A stretch of 64,000 bases of DNA from Nesterenkonia pannonica (GCF_019575955.1 NZ_CP080575.1:1736001-1800000), one strand, 5' to 3'. Positions 10,929 to 21,163 are shown, counted from the stretch's first letter. The notes: a model not told the origin generated them from the sequence alone. Translations and numbers: made by a program.

Positions 10929-11526
10929 CAGCGCCCCCGGTGACGAATGCCTGGGAGCTGAACCGTTCCCTCAGCCACTGACGGGTCCGGTCGGGGATCT
11001 CTGTGAGGTCGACGACCTCGTCCTCGCCGCGGACGAAGGACTCCTGCAGGCTGTAGTCGTCGATCGACTCCTGCCGAGAGACCAGACCGCGGCGTGAAGC
11101 CAAGCCGCCCTCAGATGTGGCCTCATTCAGGCCAGCTGCGACCAGGTTCACTGCCAGCTTCTTCACGTCCGCTTACACGGGATCCCAGCCGTGGGTGAAG
11201 GTGACCGTCACGTCATCCTCAATGTCACCCCAGCCGGAGCGGCGCCACAGTGCCCCATCGCGGACCTTGTAGTCCGTGACGGGCACCTCGTTAAATTGAA
11301 CCTCCTCCACGCCCAGCAGTGGACCCCAGGCAGAGGGAGGAATGAGGACGGCACGCCGTACAGCGCAGCCGTCGAAGTGACCTTCGAGATGGGCGCACCC
11401 GCAGCATCTCTGATGCTTAGCGGAGACCGCCTCGATGATCTCTTTCACCAGAGACCCGTTCGACACGTCGATGTCGTACACCTGGAGGTCGGCCGTCATG
11501 ACCAGTGGTTTCAGCTCATCAGCCAT
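10928..11526 (-). CDS. Head-tail connector (gp6-like)
   Basis: About 199 residues from ATG 11526. As written it is broken three times and carries an in-frame TAA at 11176-11178. Restoring GCCGGC for GCTAAGC (coding strand, 11415-11421) gives SAGIRDAAGAPI; adding one G to a GGGG run near 11328 restores LPGGPLLGVEEV; restoring GCCGGC for GTAAGC (11173-11178) gives the family signature HGWDPVPADV; one more G near 10935 gives the C-terminus FVTGGR. The result matches the gp6-like connector that adapts the portal to the tail. It is one of the clearest demonstrations of the two error rules. Confidence 0.82.
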
Positions 11527-11547
11527 GACGGCCTCCCATCCGGGCGA

Positions 11548-11715
11548 TCAGTCGCCGTACGTGTCGCGGATCTCATCGCGGGTCATACCCTCGAGCTCTT
11601 CCTCAGTGGCACCCACATACAGTGCGTACTCCACCCAGTCAGCGCGCGAGGCATTACCTGCGGGCTGTTCGACCTCAGTGTCAGAGCTCGTTGTCATGAC
11701 ACTGAGGTCACTCAT
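11548..11715 (-). CDS. Small head-region protein with Rho-N-like C-terminus
   Basis: 55 residues, intact. The C-terminal half (RADWVEYALYVGATEEELEG, then a short helix to TYGD) resembles the short helical module seen after many actinophage capsid genes. The start ATG overlaps the capsid stop by four bases. Role unknown; possibly a head accessory. Confidence 0.65.
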   Translation of the reverse strand: MSDLSVMTTSSDTEVEQPAGNASRADWVEYALYVGATEEELEGMTRDEIRDTYGD

Positions 11716-12649
11716 TCCCGAATCACCCTCAGGGAAAGGACTGCGAACGGGTAGGCGTTGTCGGGGTTGTCACGCTCGGCCGAGATGGACCAAGCGGTCG
11801 CGAAGCCGACCCGGAACTTGAATCGCAGAGCGACCATGTCTCGGGTGGCCAGCTCGATACCGTGCACGGTGGCCTGGTCCAGAACCTTCACCTGCACGTC
11901 CTGGCGGATGCCCAGGATGGCGCGGTTGCGGTCACCTGCCAGGAGCAGCGCCTGGTCGCGGTCCCAGGTGCCGTTTCCGACGTACTGGAGATCCTGACCA
12001 TAGATCGAGGGGTGGAGCCATCGCCGCGCAGCCCGTCAAGGTAGATGGGCTGGTTGTTGTTGTCGCGCAGCCCGCGCAGACGAGAGCGCATGAAGCGGCC
12101 CGTGTAGGCCACGTTCACGTCGAACGCGTCATCCTCGACCTCAGCGAAGACCTGGTTGATGTCCTCCGCGAGGTCAACCCCTGAGGATCCCTCGGAGACG
12201 ACATTGCCGCATGGCGATGGCGCCGGGGATCAGCGCCTGATCCGTCCAGGTGGCGGGCTTGTTGGTGCCCCAGAACACGGCACCGTCGAGCACGCGACCG
12301 AACTCCTGTGCCACCAGGGGCGGACCTCGCCCCAGATGTCGAAGTTCGCGTCGTCCAGAACGTTCTCGTGGACCGGGACGATACAAGCGATCTCCTCGGC
12401 GATGAGCTCCTTGCGTCCCCACGAGACGTTGGTGAGGGGCTTCATGCCATCGGAGTCGGTCGCGGACTCACCGACGAACCCAGCGGTCGGCAAGGCCGAC
12501 AGGACGGGCATCCGGGCCTGGCCTGCGGACATGCGCAGGGACCGGAACGTGTTCAGGGCGGCCGAAGACTCGGTCGCCTCCTGCACAATCTCATTGATGT
12601 CCTGAGTCGCCAGCAGAGCCAGCGCATCGGAGCGGGAAATATCAGCCAT
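11712..12649 (-). CDS. Major capsid protein (HK97 fold family)
   Basis: About 312 residues from ATG 12649 (MADISRSDALALLATQDINE). The order N-arm, E-loop region (GESATDSDGMKPLTNVSWGR), then VAQEFGRVLDGAVFWGTNKP and the C-terminal ATRDMVALRFKFRVGFA matches HK97-type capsids of actinophages. At least three single-base breaks separate these blocks as written (near 12315, 12215 and 11990). It follows the scaffold gene directly. Confidence 0.88.
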
Positions 12650-12699
12650 GACGGCCTTCCTTTCGGGTGTGATGTAGAACCGTCATGTGTGACGGTGGT

Positions 12700-13173
12700 T
12701 CAGGTGGTGCGCATGGCTGCGCGGATCAGATCATTCGGGGACGGTTTCGTCTCAGGGTCTTGGTGCTTACCAGGCGCGAAGGCGGCGCGGGGCGAGGTGC
12801 CCAGTAGTGCCTGCAGCTTCTCGGCATCGGACTCGAGTTCTTCCTTGGTCTCTCCGGTCAGGCGCGCCGCAGCCTCGAGGGGAATCCCCTTCTCGGCGGC
12901 GACTTCGTAGCGCAGGGCCTTCGTCGCGTTGCTCTCAGCCTCCTTGCGAGCTTCCGAGAGCTGCTGCTGCAGCGTCCCTGCTTCGCCCTTGACCTTCTTC
13001 TCAAGGTCTTGGTTGACCTTCTTCTGAGCCTCGAACTTCGCCTTCCAGTCAGTCTCCGACTCACTCGGGGTTTCGGCGCCCTGCGCCGTGTACTCCGGCT
13101 GGTCCGTGACCTCCTGCAAAGGCTGATTCGGCTCAGTGGTTTCAGTCGTCTCCGTGCTCTGTTCCTCTGACAT
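12700..13173 (-). CDS. Scaffold protein
   Basis: 157 residues, intact. Acidic, Gln/Glu/Lys-rich coiled coil (about residues 40-95, including KFEAQKKVNQDLEKKVKGEA) with a short basic C-terminus, and a Thr/Glu-rich N-terminus. The position directly before the major capsid gene and the coiled-coil composition identify it as the internal scaffold for procapsid assembly. Confidence 0.85.
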   Translation of the reverse strand: MSEEQSTETTETTEPNQPLQEVTDQPEYTAQGAETPSESETDWKAKFEAQKKVNQDLEKKVKGEAGTLQQQLSEARKEAESNATKALRYEVAAEKGIPLEAAARLTGETKEELESDAEKLQALLGTSPRAAFAPGKHQDPETKPSPNDLIRAAMRTT

Positions 13174-13217
13174 GCTTCCCCTTCCGGGATCCGCCCAACC
13201 CTCACGGTCGGGATGGT

Positions 13218-14277
13218 CTAATAGGTGCGTAAGCGGCGCTCACCGGCAGGATCGCCGTACCAGCCGGAGCGGCTTGGCGCGATCACTCCCTCGCCCTGCT
13301 GCCCGCCGGGGAGGGTGTAGCCGTAGCGCTCCAACTGCTGGTTGATCAGCCGCTGGTTCCCGTTGGCGCGCTTATAGATCTCTTCGGGCATCATGCGAGC
13401 GCCGCGGACGTTGTTGCGCTCCATGATTCGTCCGGCCGCCCCGCGGTATCGGCCTCTGCTCCGCGACATGCCCTCGGTGGTGACCAGGGATCCGCTTACG
13501 GTTTCGCTCATGCCGCGCCGGGAGTTCACGACCTGGAAGATGTCTGCGCCGTCCCGGATCGCCTGTGCGCCCGCCTTGGTGTATAACCTGTCCTGCTGGT
13601 CTTCTGGGAGCTCGTTGAACATCTCGTACGGATCTTGGACCACGGGTGCTGGCTGCCCAGAGATGATCGGCTTGTGCGTGCACAGGCAGTTCGGGTGTCG
13701 CAGGAACCCCTCGTTGGTCCGGTATTGACGGCCAGCGAGGATTGAGCACCTGGCGCACGCTTCGAACTCGACCTCTCGGACGTAGCCGGTGATCTGCTCC
13801 TCCGTAGAGGCCGCCACCCCATCCGCCTGCCTGCCCGCGTCGGCAACGGCTGTCGCACTCATGGAGACCAGTGAGTCCAGCCCTGAGCCCATAGCTCGGG
13901 AGGCTGGAGCACCGCGCCGCAGGCCATCCAATGAACGGTAGGCCGGGAACTCCAGCGACTCCTCAAGCATTCGTGCGGGTGCACCATCGAGTGGGTAGGT
14001 GAAGCCAGCGAAGCTAAGCAGGATTCAAGCGGGGCCCTGACGGCTCCAGTCCCATATCCAGCACGGTCGCGGCCATGTATGACTCACTGTCCATCGCAGC
14101 CCGCGTCTGGAACTCGGAGATCGACTCGGCGGCCTGCGGGATCGCCGCACGCCACGACCGGATGATGTTCCGTGGATCCACTGATGTGCGCCAGATCGAG
14201 GCCACCGCGGCAGCTGCCGACTGGGCCATCAGCTGACGCCCATTCAAGTGCTGGTCAGTCAGTGAATCCAGGCTCAT
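13218..14277 (-). CDS. MuF-like minor capsid protein
   Basis: About 352 residues from ATG 14277. The C-terminal half has the MuF motif with paired cysteines and histidine (ACARCSILAGRQYRTNEGFL, then RHPNCLCTH), thought to bind metal; MuF proteins sit at the portal vertex and may be ejected. As written, the N-terminal third reads on from the portal and stops at a TAG. Replacing GCTTAGC (coding strand; 14013-14019) by GCCGGC joins RLNPAG to FAGFTYPLDG and gives one continuous protein. Confidence 0.85.
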
Positions 14278-15686
14278 CAGGAACCCCTGCCTCACGGCCG
14301 CCGTCGCAGCCGCCAGCGGATCCATCGCCTGCTCATCACGCACCATGCCCATGATCCGCTCAATCTCGGAAGGCGAGTGCCCGTCCGACTCGAGCAAGTA
14401 GCGCATGGGGTAGCCGACCTGCTTCTTCTTGATCAGCGAGTCGGCGCGCTGGGCATCCGAGCGCATCGCCGGATCCTTCCACTGCACCTCAGCGGTCCGC
14501 AGCTGCTCAGCCACACGGCGCATGCCGCGCACCATCGCCATGAGGCGGAACACCTCACGCATAGCGGCTGAGAAGTACAGCTGTTGCTCTTCGACTTTCT
14601 TGACCAGACCAGTCTCAGCGGCGATCAGAGCATCACCAGAGAGGTTCGCCAACCCCTTGTTCGTGACCAGGTAGTGCGGTGGGGTACGGGTCTGCGCTGC
14701 GATGTGCCCGATGGCCTTCTCGGTGACCTCCGTGAAGACGTTCAGGCTCGCGGGATCCCACTGATCGATCTTCGCGTTCTGGCCCGTGAGCCAGAGCATC
14801 CGCCCGCGCTCGAGCTGCTCGAGGTCGATGGGCTTATCGCCGATCTTCGCACCCGAGCTGTCGAGGATGGGAACCTTCGGCGGCTCCTGGCCTGTGATGA
14901 CTCGTGCAGGCAGTGACGCGTGGTCCGCGGCGCTGAACAGGTAGGCCCAGAGCAGATTGATCGCATCCTGCATCGACTTGGTCCCACGGATGTCCGACAT
15001 CGGCTTGCCGTCGAGCATGGGCCGGTTCGGGATCTCCACCACCGGCACCAGGCCCAGAGGGTTCCGGTTATCATCTGTGATGTTCCAAGCGCCATGGCCG
15101 TAGCAGAGTCCGAGAGGATCAGTCCGCCGCTGTCCGTCGACGCGCGACGTTCCATCTGCCAGATGTGATCCCGGGAATACAGCACCGCGTACTCGGTGCG
15201 CTCATCCACCCACGAACGCAGAGCGAACTTACGGCGACCGGGGCGCTGCGGGTCATACTTCACGATCGCCTGACCGGGAGTCAGCCACGTGATCTCAGGT
15301 GTCCCGTCATCGTCAGGGTTCACCAGCACGAACGAACGCGACGAGATGATCGACTGCAGGAATCCTTGGGATGACTGCAGGTCGCCCTCGTTGCGCATCC
15401 AGTCATCCCAGAGCGTGCGCTCCTCGGCACTCCGGCCCGCCGACTCGTCGCTCAGACGAATGCCGACCAGCCGCTGCCGCTCAGACGGCGCATCAGCCAC
15501 AGGGGCGCACCAATTGTCCGAGAAGCCCGAGTAGCGGTCGCGGTGGTGCCGCTTCCAGTTCTCCGACATGAACCGCAAGTGATGCTTCCCGCGGTAGTAC
15601 TCGTTCAGAGTCTGAATGTCGGGGCGCCGGTCGTTCAGCTCCTGCAAGAGAGTGTTCACCACGGACATGACTTGCGTGCGGTCCAT
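14277..15686 (-). CDS. Portal protein
   Basis: About 470 residues from ATG 15686 (MDRTQVMSVVNTLLQELNDR). Characteristic segments include GKHHLRFMSENWKR, NWCAPVADAPSERQRLVGIR and, in the crown, HIAAQTRTPPHYLVTNKG. It forms the dodecameric gate through which DNA is packaged. At least one frame break (near 15060) is present, and a missing base near 14290 hides its stop, so the MuF gene appears fused to it. Confidence 0.88.
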
Positions 15687-15712
15687 GCACACCCTCTGCG
15701 AGTCAGGAACAG

Positions 15713-17369
15713 CTAGAAGTAGACGTATTCCTTGGTCTTGGCTTAGCCAGCCAGCGGCGCGAGCATCAGCGGCCGCCTCATGGGCTAGCACCGATGTCAC
15801 CGCAATGTCGATCTTCTGTGTCTGTGATGGCTTGCCGAGGATGTACTTGTCCCCGGCTTCGCCACCTTCTTCGCGTTCTGCAGGTGCACACGCGTCGGCT
15901 GGCAAGAATCGAGCGTGACGTCACGCTTGCGCAGGTCGGAATGGAAGCGAGTCAGAGCCCCGAACATGCGACTCACCATGTTCGTCGGCCAGGACACGAA
16001 CACGTCCTCGCCGTAGAGCTGCCCCCACGTCTCGATCTCTGATTCCCAGGACCGTTCATCATGGAAGCCGGGGTCACAGTAGACGCGGACGAGCTCGTAG
16101 CGCCTCGCGATCTCATCCCAGGCGGCCTCAACCTCGCCGCGAGGGATCGAGCCGTCCCATTCCGCCGGATTCCAGTACGCCGGGCGCTGATCCGGGCCGT
16201 AGAGAGGTGTGAACAGCAGCCCATCGCGGGTCTCCAGCTTGATGGCGGTCCAGTCATCATTCAGCGACCCATCGAAGCCGCCTGCGACGCTCGTACCATC
16301 CGCCGGCAGGGGTGATTCCGACTCCATCGCGCTCGCGTGCTCATCGCCGAGCCATGTGCCAGACCCGTAAACCAGCCGGTTCCCGAAGAACCGCTCAGCC
16401 TGCGCCGGGTCCGTCTGCATCAGCTCCGCAGCTTCACCCTCGATAGTGTCCAGGTCCACCCAGGGCGACCCGGCGTACACGTAAGAGTGAATCCTGCGCC
16501 GCTCGCGCTTATTCGTGTACGACAAGTCCGCCGGCGGCTGGCGGTAGAACTTGAAGATGTCCTTCGACGTCGACTCAAACGTCTGCTGCGCGTAAGAGTT
16601 CTCGGCCGGATCCCACGCGTTCGTCGTGGCCACCGAGCGGCCATTCATGCCCGCCAAGCCACGACGCTGCGTCTGAGCAACCTCGATCAGCTTGTTCTGC
16701 TTCGTGTAGAGCCCCACCTCATCCTGAATGGCGAAGGTGATCGGCTGCCCAAGACGAGACTTCGCCGACGAGGACACCACATCGATACGGTTCGACTTCG
16801 GGCCGCCATCGCCATCAAGGACACGGATGAAGCCCTCACGCGCCGCCATCAGGTCAGTCAGCGGACCATCCATGATGATCGTCGACAGTGGGCCGTACAC
16901 GTTGCTTAACCTGCTCCTCAGAAGAGGCCAGAAGCTGGATCAGTGGGCCAGGTCGACGCCTGCCCATCGGTTCGCCAGCCTCATACTCGAACTCCCAGCC
17001 GCACCCACACCCATTGTCCGCGCACCGATACGTGTCACCGGCCTTCGCCCAGCCGCAGAACATGGACGGGCCAACAGCCTCACCCGCCGTAATAGCCGCA
17101 GTCCAGGGGCCCTTACCCGTCTTCTGCGGGGCGACCACCAAAGAGCGCCGATACACGAACGCCTGCGCCAGCGGTGGCGCTGCGGGATCCCATTTCGCCG
17201 ACTCCCGGACGCGGTAATGGTTCGCGGTGCACCAGAACTGCCAATCAGACTGATGAAAAGGGATCCGCTGACCAAGAGTGTTCGGAATCGTGCAGTGCGC
17301 CTCATACCAAGCGTCGAGCAGGTCGCCCAACGTCGGGAAATCGACCACACCAAGACCATCCGCAGTCAC
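15713..17369 (-). CDS. Terminase large subunit
   Basis: About 552 residues. Walker A-like APQKTGKG follows YRRSLVV; a zinc-like cluster (CADNGCGCGWEFEYEAGEPM) is inserted, as in many actinophage terminases; the Walker B-like FAIQDEVGLY and coupling VATTNAWDP follow. It pumps and cuts DNA at the portal. Three corrections are needed: GTTAAGC to GCCGGC (coding strand, 16904-16910), restoring SSEEQAGNVYGPLST; a G run near 15857; and GCTAAGC to GCCGGC (15741-15747), restoring AAGWPAKTKEYVYF before the stop. Confidence 0.92.
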
Positions 17370-17905
17370 TCACCCACCGCCCTCAAGCGTCGTTGACGCC
17401 GCGCAGCAGGAACCTCCTCCGTGGCGGTCGCTTCCCGGCGATCAGACACCTCGTCACGCACGATCTCCCAGCCGTTCTCACGCAACCCCGCCGGAGTCAG
17501 GCCCAGCTGGTCACCGAAACGGTGCAACGCAGTCTTGTCAGCGGCCTTAGCCTCCGGGCCCGACGCCGTCAGAAACGTGCGCACCCACATCGCCACGATG
17601 TTCCAGCGCCACCGCTCACGCTCCCAAGCCGCCGCCTGAGGGTAAGTCCACACCTGCTCCCACAGAGCCAGCTCTGATTCCTTGCGCTCCATCGACGCCT
17701 CGTGGTCATACGCCTTCACAGGCTTGCCAGACTCACTCATCGTCTCGATATAGACCTGCGGGTCAGCCAGAGGCCACTCAGTAGGCGGTGCTCCAGCGCG
17801 ACCCTCAGAAGGAAGCTGATTCGCGGACAGCCCGCGGCGGTCCGAGCGACCCGACTTAGGGTCAGCCTGCGGACCAGAACGATTGCGTGCTCCACCAGAA
17901 GCCAT
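17366..17905 (-). CDS. Terminase small subunit
   Basis: 179 residues, intact, starting MASGGARNRSGPQADPKSGR, a very common opening for actinophage small terminases. It has a disordered basic N-terminus, then a helical core (SMERKESELALWEQVWTYPQ). It recognises the packaging site and stimulates the large subunit. The stop overlaps the large-subunit start by four bases. Confidence 0.88.
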   Translation of the reverse strand: MASGGARNRSGPQADPKSGRSDRRGLSANQLPSEGRAGAPPTEWPLADPQVYIETMSESGKPVKAYDHEASMERKESELALWEQVWTYPQAAAWERERWRWNIVAMWVRTFLTASGPEAKAADKTALHRFGDQLGLTPAGLRENGWEIVRDEVSDRREATATEEVPAARRQRRLRAVGE

Positions 17906-18076
17906 AGTCATCACCCTTTCGGCGAAAAGACCTTACGAGACGCGCAGTCTCAAAACTTTTGAACCCTCCAGACCATCGAGATCCCTCCCCAGCGGCCTAT
18001 AACAAAGGCTCATCAGGGGTATCCCCACCTTGTTCGACTGAATCGCGCGCCAAATTTTTGTGTTCACTCTTTTTGT

Positions 18077-18439
18077 TTAGTGACTGCCACCGAAGCCGTG
18101 TGTCTTGGCTGTGTGCTTGTCGTGACAAGGCTTACAAAGTCCTCTTCCAAAGCTTGGATCGTTCGGATCTAAGCCTTGAGCTATGAGCTCAGCACGTTCG
18201 GTCGGATGGTGGTCAGCGACGGTGGAGCGAGCGCTGAGGCAGAGTGTGCAGATCGGATCGCGTGCGAGTACCTGATGCCGGAAGGTGCGGTGGCCTTGGG
18301 TTCCGTACACGCTGCCGTGTGGCCTGCGTTCCCGGTCGGCTGCGGCTCGGCATGTGGGGCACCTTCCGGTGTCCGCCTTGCCTCCCGTCCGGGGTAGGAG
18401 GTTGGGGCATCGCGGGGTGGAGCAGACGCGTGCTGCCAT
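18077..18439 (-). CDS. HNH endonuclease next to terminase
   Basis: 120 residues from ATG 18439 with RBS GGAGG. Zinc-binding cysteines (CSTPRCPN, CPTC, CTLC, CKPCHDKHT) surround the HNH core (VADHHPTERAELIAQG). HNH proteins beside the terminase are needed for specific cos cleavage in several phages (established for HK97-like systems). Frame intact. It lies directly downstream of the GC repeat array. Confidence 0.85.
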   Translation of the reverse strand: MAARVCSTPRCPNLLPRTGGKADTGRCPTCRAAADRERRPHGSVYGTQGHRTFRHQVLARDPICTLCLSARSTVADHHPTERAELIAQGLDPNDPSFGRGLCKPCHDKHTAKTHGFGGSH

Positions 18440-18491
18440 GTGCGCCTCCGTGCGGGGTGGGGTGTGTGGTGTGGGGGTGCACTTGGTGTCC

Positions 18492-18596
18492 CTTGTGTGC
18501 ACCCCGCATGCGTGGCCCCTTAGTGCCGCCCCTATGTTGGGGGCATTGTCGGCCCCTACTTTGCGGGGCCATGTTCGCCCCTGGTGTTGGGGTGGC
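18492..18596. repeat. Degenerate ~26-bp tandem repeats with CCCC/GGGG mini-hairpins
   Basis: On the minus strand about 3.5 units follow the pattern CCCC, six or seven bases, AGGGGC, then an ACA-rich half. Examples are CCCCAACACCAGGGGCGAAC, CCCCGCAAAGTAGGGGCCGA and CCCCCAACATAGGGGCGGCA. Each can form a 4-bp stem. No gene is visible here. The block lies just upstream of the HNH-terminase genes, a usual place for cos/packaging signals. See findings. Confidence 0.7.
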
Positions 18597-18599
18597 TGT

Positions 18600-18719
18600 C
18601 TACCCCTCGTCGAACGCGGGCATGTCAATCACAATCCCCATGAAGCTGTACCCGCGGAAGCACGCGGGCCAACCGAGTCCATCGCAGCAGTCGGATGAGC
18701 ATTGGTCTGGGTCAGCCAT
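18600..18719 (-). CDS. Very small cysteine-containing protein
   Basis: 39 residues (MADPDQCSSDCCDGLGWPAC, then a hydrophobic FRGYSFMGIVIDM). The start has a strong AAGGAG seven bases upstream. Four cysteines in the first half could bind metal. No known family recognised. It ends at the edge of the GC repeat array. Confidence 0.5.
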   Translation of the reverse strand: MADPDQCSSDCCDGLGWPACFRGYSFMGIVIDMPAFDEG

Positions 18720-18841
18720 GGGTGCTCTCCTTTGAGCGTGCCGCGGGGTGGTGTGCGCGCCCGAGACTTGAACTCGGCACCTCATTGGGTGGACCGTCAC
18801 GCGCCGCCCAGGTCCAGGGAAGGGATCTGGGCATGGGACTT

Positions 18842-19309
18842 TCAGTACGCCGCGGCTAGGCGTTGCCTTGCGTCGATTGCATCCGCCTCAGCATCGATGA
18901 TGCTGTTGTGCCGCTTGCGGTACGTCTGCCTTGTATCGCACCTGCACTCGGTAGGTGCCGTTTACGGGTCGAAGTAGACGCCCCTGATGCCAGTTTTGCT
19001 ATGACTCGATGCGCCCTTCCTGTTCCACATGTTCTCGTCGTGAGTGGTGGCGCGCAGGTGGTCAGGGTTCATGCAAGGCGGGTTGTGGCAGAGGTGATCG
19101 ACGACTCGACCTTCTATCTCCTCTGACCTCAGCAAGAGCGCTGAGAGCCTATGAGTGAGATAGAAGTGTCTTGAGCCGTCAATTCGCCGTCTTATGTAGC
19201 CATAACCGTTGGCGTCCCTCAGTCCACCCCACTCCCAGCATCCTTCGGTGGCGATGAAGCCCTGGTAGAAGTCGCGGAGAATGGCGCGGGGAACTGATAT
19301 CGTCGTCAT
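18842..19309 (-). CDS. HNH homing-type endonuclease with AP2-like C-terminus
   Basis: About 155 residues from ATG 19309. The HNH_3-type core reads VDHLCHNPPCMNPDHLRATT with the following ENMWNRKGA; then comes KTGIRGVYFDP, the usual entry into an AP2-like DNA-binding domain. As written it stops there, but two compensating single-base breaks (near 18967 and 18925) continue it as NGTYRVQVRYK and then TYRKRHNSIIDAEADAID to a natural stop at 18842. It may be a mobile gene inserted before the packaging module. Confidence 0.72.
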
Positions 19310-19383
19310 AGCATCCTGCTTTCTCAGGTTTGCTCAAGCCCCGGTTGTTAGCGCAACGCGGGGCAACTTGTTTTGGATACGAG

Positions 19384-19412
19384 AAAAGCCCCAACCGGAT
19401 CGGCTAGGGCTT
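19384..19412 (-). terminator. Intrinsic terminator before the HNH homing gene
   Basis: Minus-strand hairpin AAGCCC ... GGGGCTTTTC, ending in a T tract, in the 165-base gap between 19310 and 19474. Another GC hairpin (GCCCCG/CGGGGC, about 19338-19365) lies beside it. Nothing coding is visible in the gap. Confidence 0.55.
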
Positions 19413-19474
19413 GGAAGTGTTCCTGTCACTGCTAGCGACATTACGTCTTATTCTAGGTCACTTTTTCGTCTTTG

Positions 19475-20280
19475 TCACGCCACGTTCGCGGGCCTGCCTC
19501 GCTTGTCCTGCATTCGCTGGTGGGCGTCGACGACTTGTCCGGGTGAGTAGAGCTTCACGCCGTCTTCACGGTAGCGCAGCACTGGCATCTCGCCTCTCTC
19601 TGCCCAGCGTCGCGCTGATCGGGCGTTGACGAGGTGCCCGGATTGTCGGACGAACCGGACAACGTCGGCGAGTGGGGCGAAGTATTCCCATGCGCTCGCC
19701 GCCCGTTCCCGTTGGAGCTCTTCCACGTTTTCGGTGCGGCCGCAGATCCTGCAGCGGGTCTCCTCTTCACCCTTGTGGGCGCGGAGTACGCCGGGGCATG
19801 GGATGTCTTCGTGGACGGCGCCGCATTGGCCGAGTGAGATGACGTCGGGTCTGCGGTCGACGGCGCGCCATAGCTTCTGACTGGCCTTGTCCAGCGTCTC
19901 CAGCATCTCGCGGCGAAGTCTTGCCGTGCGATGAGATCGGTGCTGAGCCGCAGGTAGGTCAACGGTGCGACACCTCGCAGGTCGTCGTTGTCGTCGTGCT
20001 CGAGCACCTCACGGGCGTTGCTGACGAGCGCGTCCCAGAGTGCGCGGCGTTTCTCCATGGTGTCGAGGTTGAGGGGTGCGGGTGAGTCGGTGGTGCCGCT
20101 TGCGACGGATGCGCCCATGCGGTCTTGTTTGGCGATGGTGTCGTCGGCGACTTCGAGTGCGTCTTCGATGAGGTTGAGCACTTCTTCGAGTCGGGTGACG
20201 CACAGTTTGCAGAGGTAGATGCCGGTGGCCGTCTGGCCCTGGCAGTAGGTGCAAGTGTCGAGTGTTGGGCCTGGTGTCAC
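19475..20280 (-). CDS. Zinc-ribbon / HTH DNA-binding protein
   Basis: About 268 residues from GTG 20280, with GAGGAC upstream. The N-terminus has paired cysteines (CTYCQGQ ... CKLC). The C-terminus has a second pair (CRICGRTENVEEL) and a MerR-like helix-turn-helix followed by a wing (VRQSGHLVNARSARRWAERG, LRYREDGVKLYSPGQVV). One single-base break near 19910 separates the halves. Proteins of this build often precede actinophage packaging genes and are thought to control late transcription; that role is inferred. Confidence 0.7.
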
Positions 20281-20310
20281 TGGTCCTCCTGAAGCTCTGG
20301 AGTGGGCATG

Positions 20311-20336
20311 AAAATGCCCGCCTCGGTGGGCGGGCT
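20311..20336 (-). terminator. Intrinsic terminator after gene at 20357-20590
   Basis: Minus-strand hairpin AGCCCGCCCACCGAGGCGGGC followed by ATTTTC; a 7-bp GC stem with tetraloop-like centre. It separates the replication block from the zinc-ribbon/HTH gene. Confidence 0.7.
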
Positions 20337-20356
20337 GCGTGGTGGTGCGGGTGGGG

Positions 20357-20590
20357 TCAGGGGCCGAACCCGATGGGCGGCGGTCGTCGTCGGTGGGCCT
20401 GGTCCTCGAATATCTCTGACTGGTCACGGTGGGGTGCGTCCTGGTCGAGTTCGCCGCGCTCGTATTGCCCGGCGTGCTCCACCTGGGCCATCGCGCCTTC
20501 TGGCTGTGGTTCTGGTGGTTCGGGGTCGGGTCGGCGGAAGTAGTCTGCGCGCGCTTCGAGGTACGAGCAGAGTGCGTTGTAGATCCTCAA
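20357..20590 (-). CDS. Hypothetical protein
   Basis: 77 residues, starting at TTG 20590 that overlaps the RusA stop. Helical N-terminus (RIYNALCSYLEARADYFRR) and a polar, proline/glutamate/histidine-rich tail. Intact frame. Function unknown. Confidence 0.5.
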   Translation of the reverse strand: MRIYNALCSYLEARADYFRRPDPEPPEPQPEGAMAQVEHAGQYERGELDQDAPHRDQSEIFEDQAHRRRPPPIGFGP

Positions 20591-20967
20591 GTGGCCTCCA
20601 GTGGTGTGATGGTGATCGTGAACCCTGGCCTGCATTCCTTCTCACCGGGCCGGATGTCGGGACCATCGAGGTGCAACGCGTCGTCGTCGGGCAGCAGGCC
20701 GTAGTCGATGAGTCCGTCCACGATAGCTTTGGCCGTGGGGTGCAGGTTGCCAGGGTCGTAGCGGGCATTGGTGGTCTTGTGGACCTCGATGAGGATGTGC
20801 GCCCGTTGCAGGGGCCGCAGCTGCTCGGAGCGTGCGATCCGGTGGGCGTCGTGCCGCCACAGGCGGTTGAGCTTCGAGCGTTTCGACCAGTGCCATTTGC
20901 GCATCTGGTTCGCGTTCATCCACTCGTATAGCTTCGGGATGTAGAGCGTCTGAGTTGGCTCACTCAT
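20587..20967 (-). CDS. RusA-like Holliday junction resolvase
   Basis: 126 residues from ATG 20967, intact. The RusA signature is clear: ARYDPGNLHPTAKAIVDGL followed by the acidic pair in LLPDDDALHL. RusA-type nucleases cut Holliday junctions as dimers and probably resolve recombination intermediates before packaging. It belongs with RecT and SSB in the same leftward operon. Confidence 0.85.
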   Translation of the reverse strand: MSEPTQTLYIPKLYEWMNANQMRKWHWSKRSKLNRLWRHDAHRIARSEQLRPLQRAHILIEVHKTTNARYDPGNLHPTAKAIVDGLIDYGLLPDDDALHLDGPDIRPGEKECRPGFTITITPLEAT

Positions 20968-21163
20968 CGCGGCCTCCCAGGTGTCGGAGTGGACCGTCAA
21001 CGGCGTGCAGGAGTTTCCGGCTGCTGATGCCGTGGAAGCCGTGCTTGTACCAGTGGCCGTGGTCGCTTTTCTGCCAGGCCCAGCCGCCCGGTTCGATGAC
21101 GACCGACCATTTCGGCAGGGCGTCCAGCTCCTCAGGGCTGTGGATGACGCGGCGCTCACTCAT
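20960..21163 (-). CDS. Small hypothetical protein
   Basis: 67 residues (MSERRVIHSPEELDALPKWS), with aromatic-rich GGWAWQKSDHGHWYKHGFHG. Short proteins with the motif 'ELDALP' then V(V)xD/E are frequent in actinophages. It overlaps both neighbours by eight bases. Function unknown. Confidence 0.55.
   Translation of the reverse strand: MSERRVIHSPEELDALPKWSVVIEPGGWAWQKSDHGHWYKHGFHGISSRKLLHAVDGPLRHLGGRDE

Noticed and set aside
14742..15905. A single terminase-portal fusion protein.
   Set aside because: Restoring GCCGGC at 15741-15747 ends the terminase at KTKEYVYF before a separate portal start at 15686.
18755..18815. tRNA-like element: CCGAGTTCAAGTCTCGG on the minus strand looks like a perfect T-arm.
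   Set aside because: The flanking sequence cannot form an acceptor stem (GCGCGCA has no partner about 65 bases upstream) and no anticodon or D-arm fits. Only an isolated T-arm-like hairpin remains.
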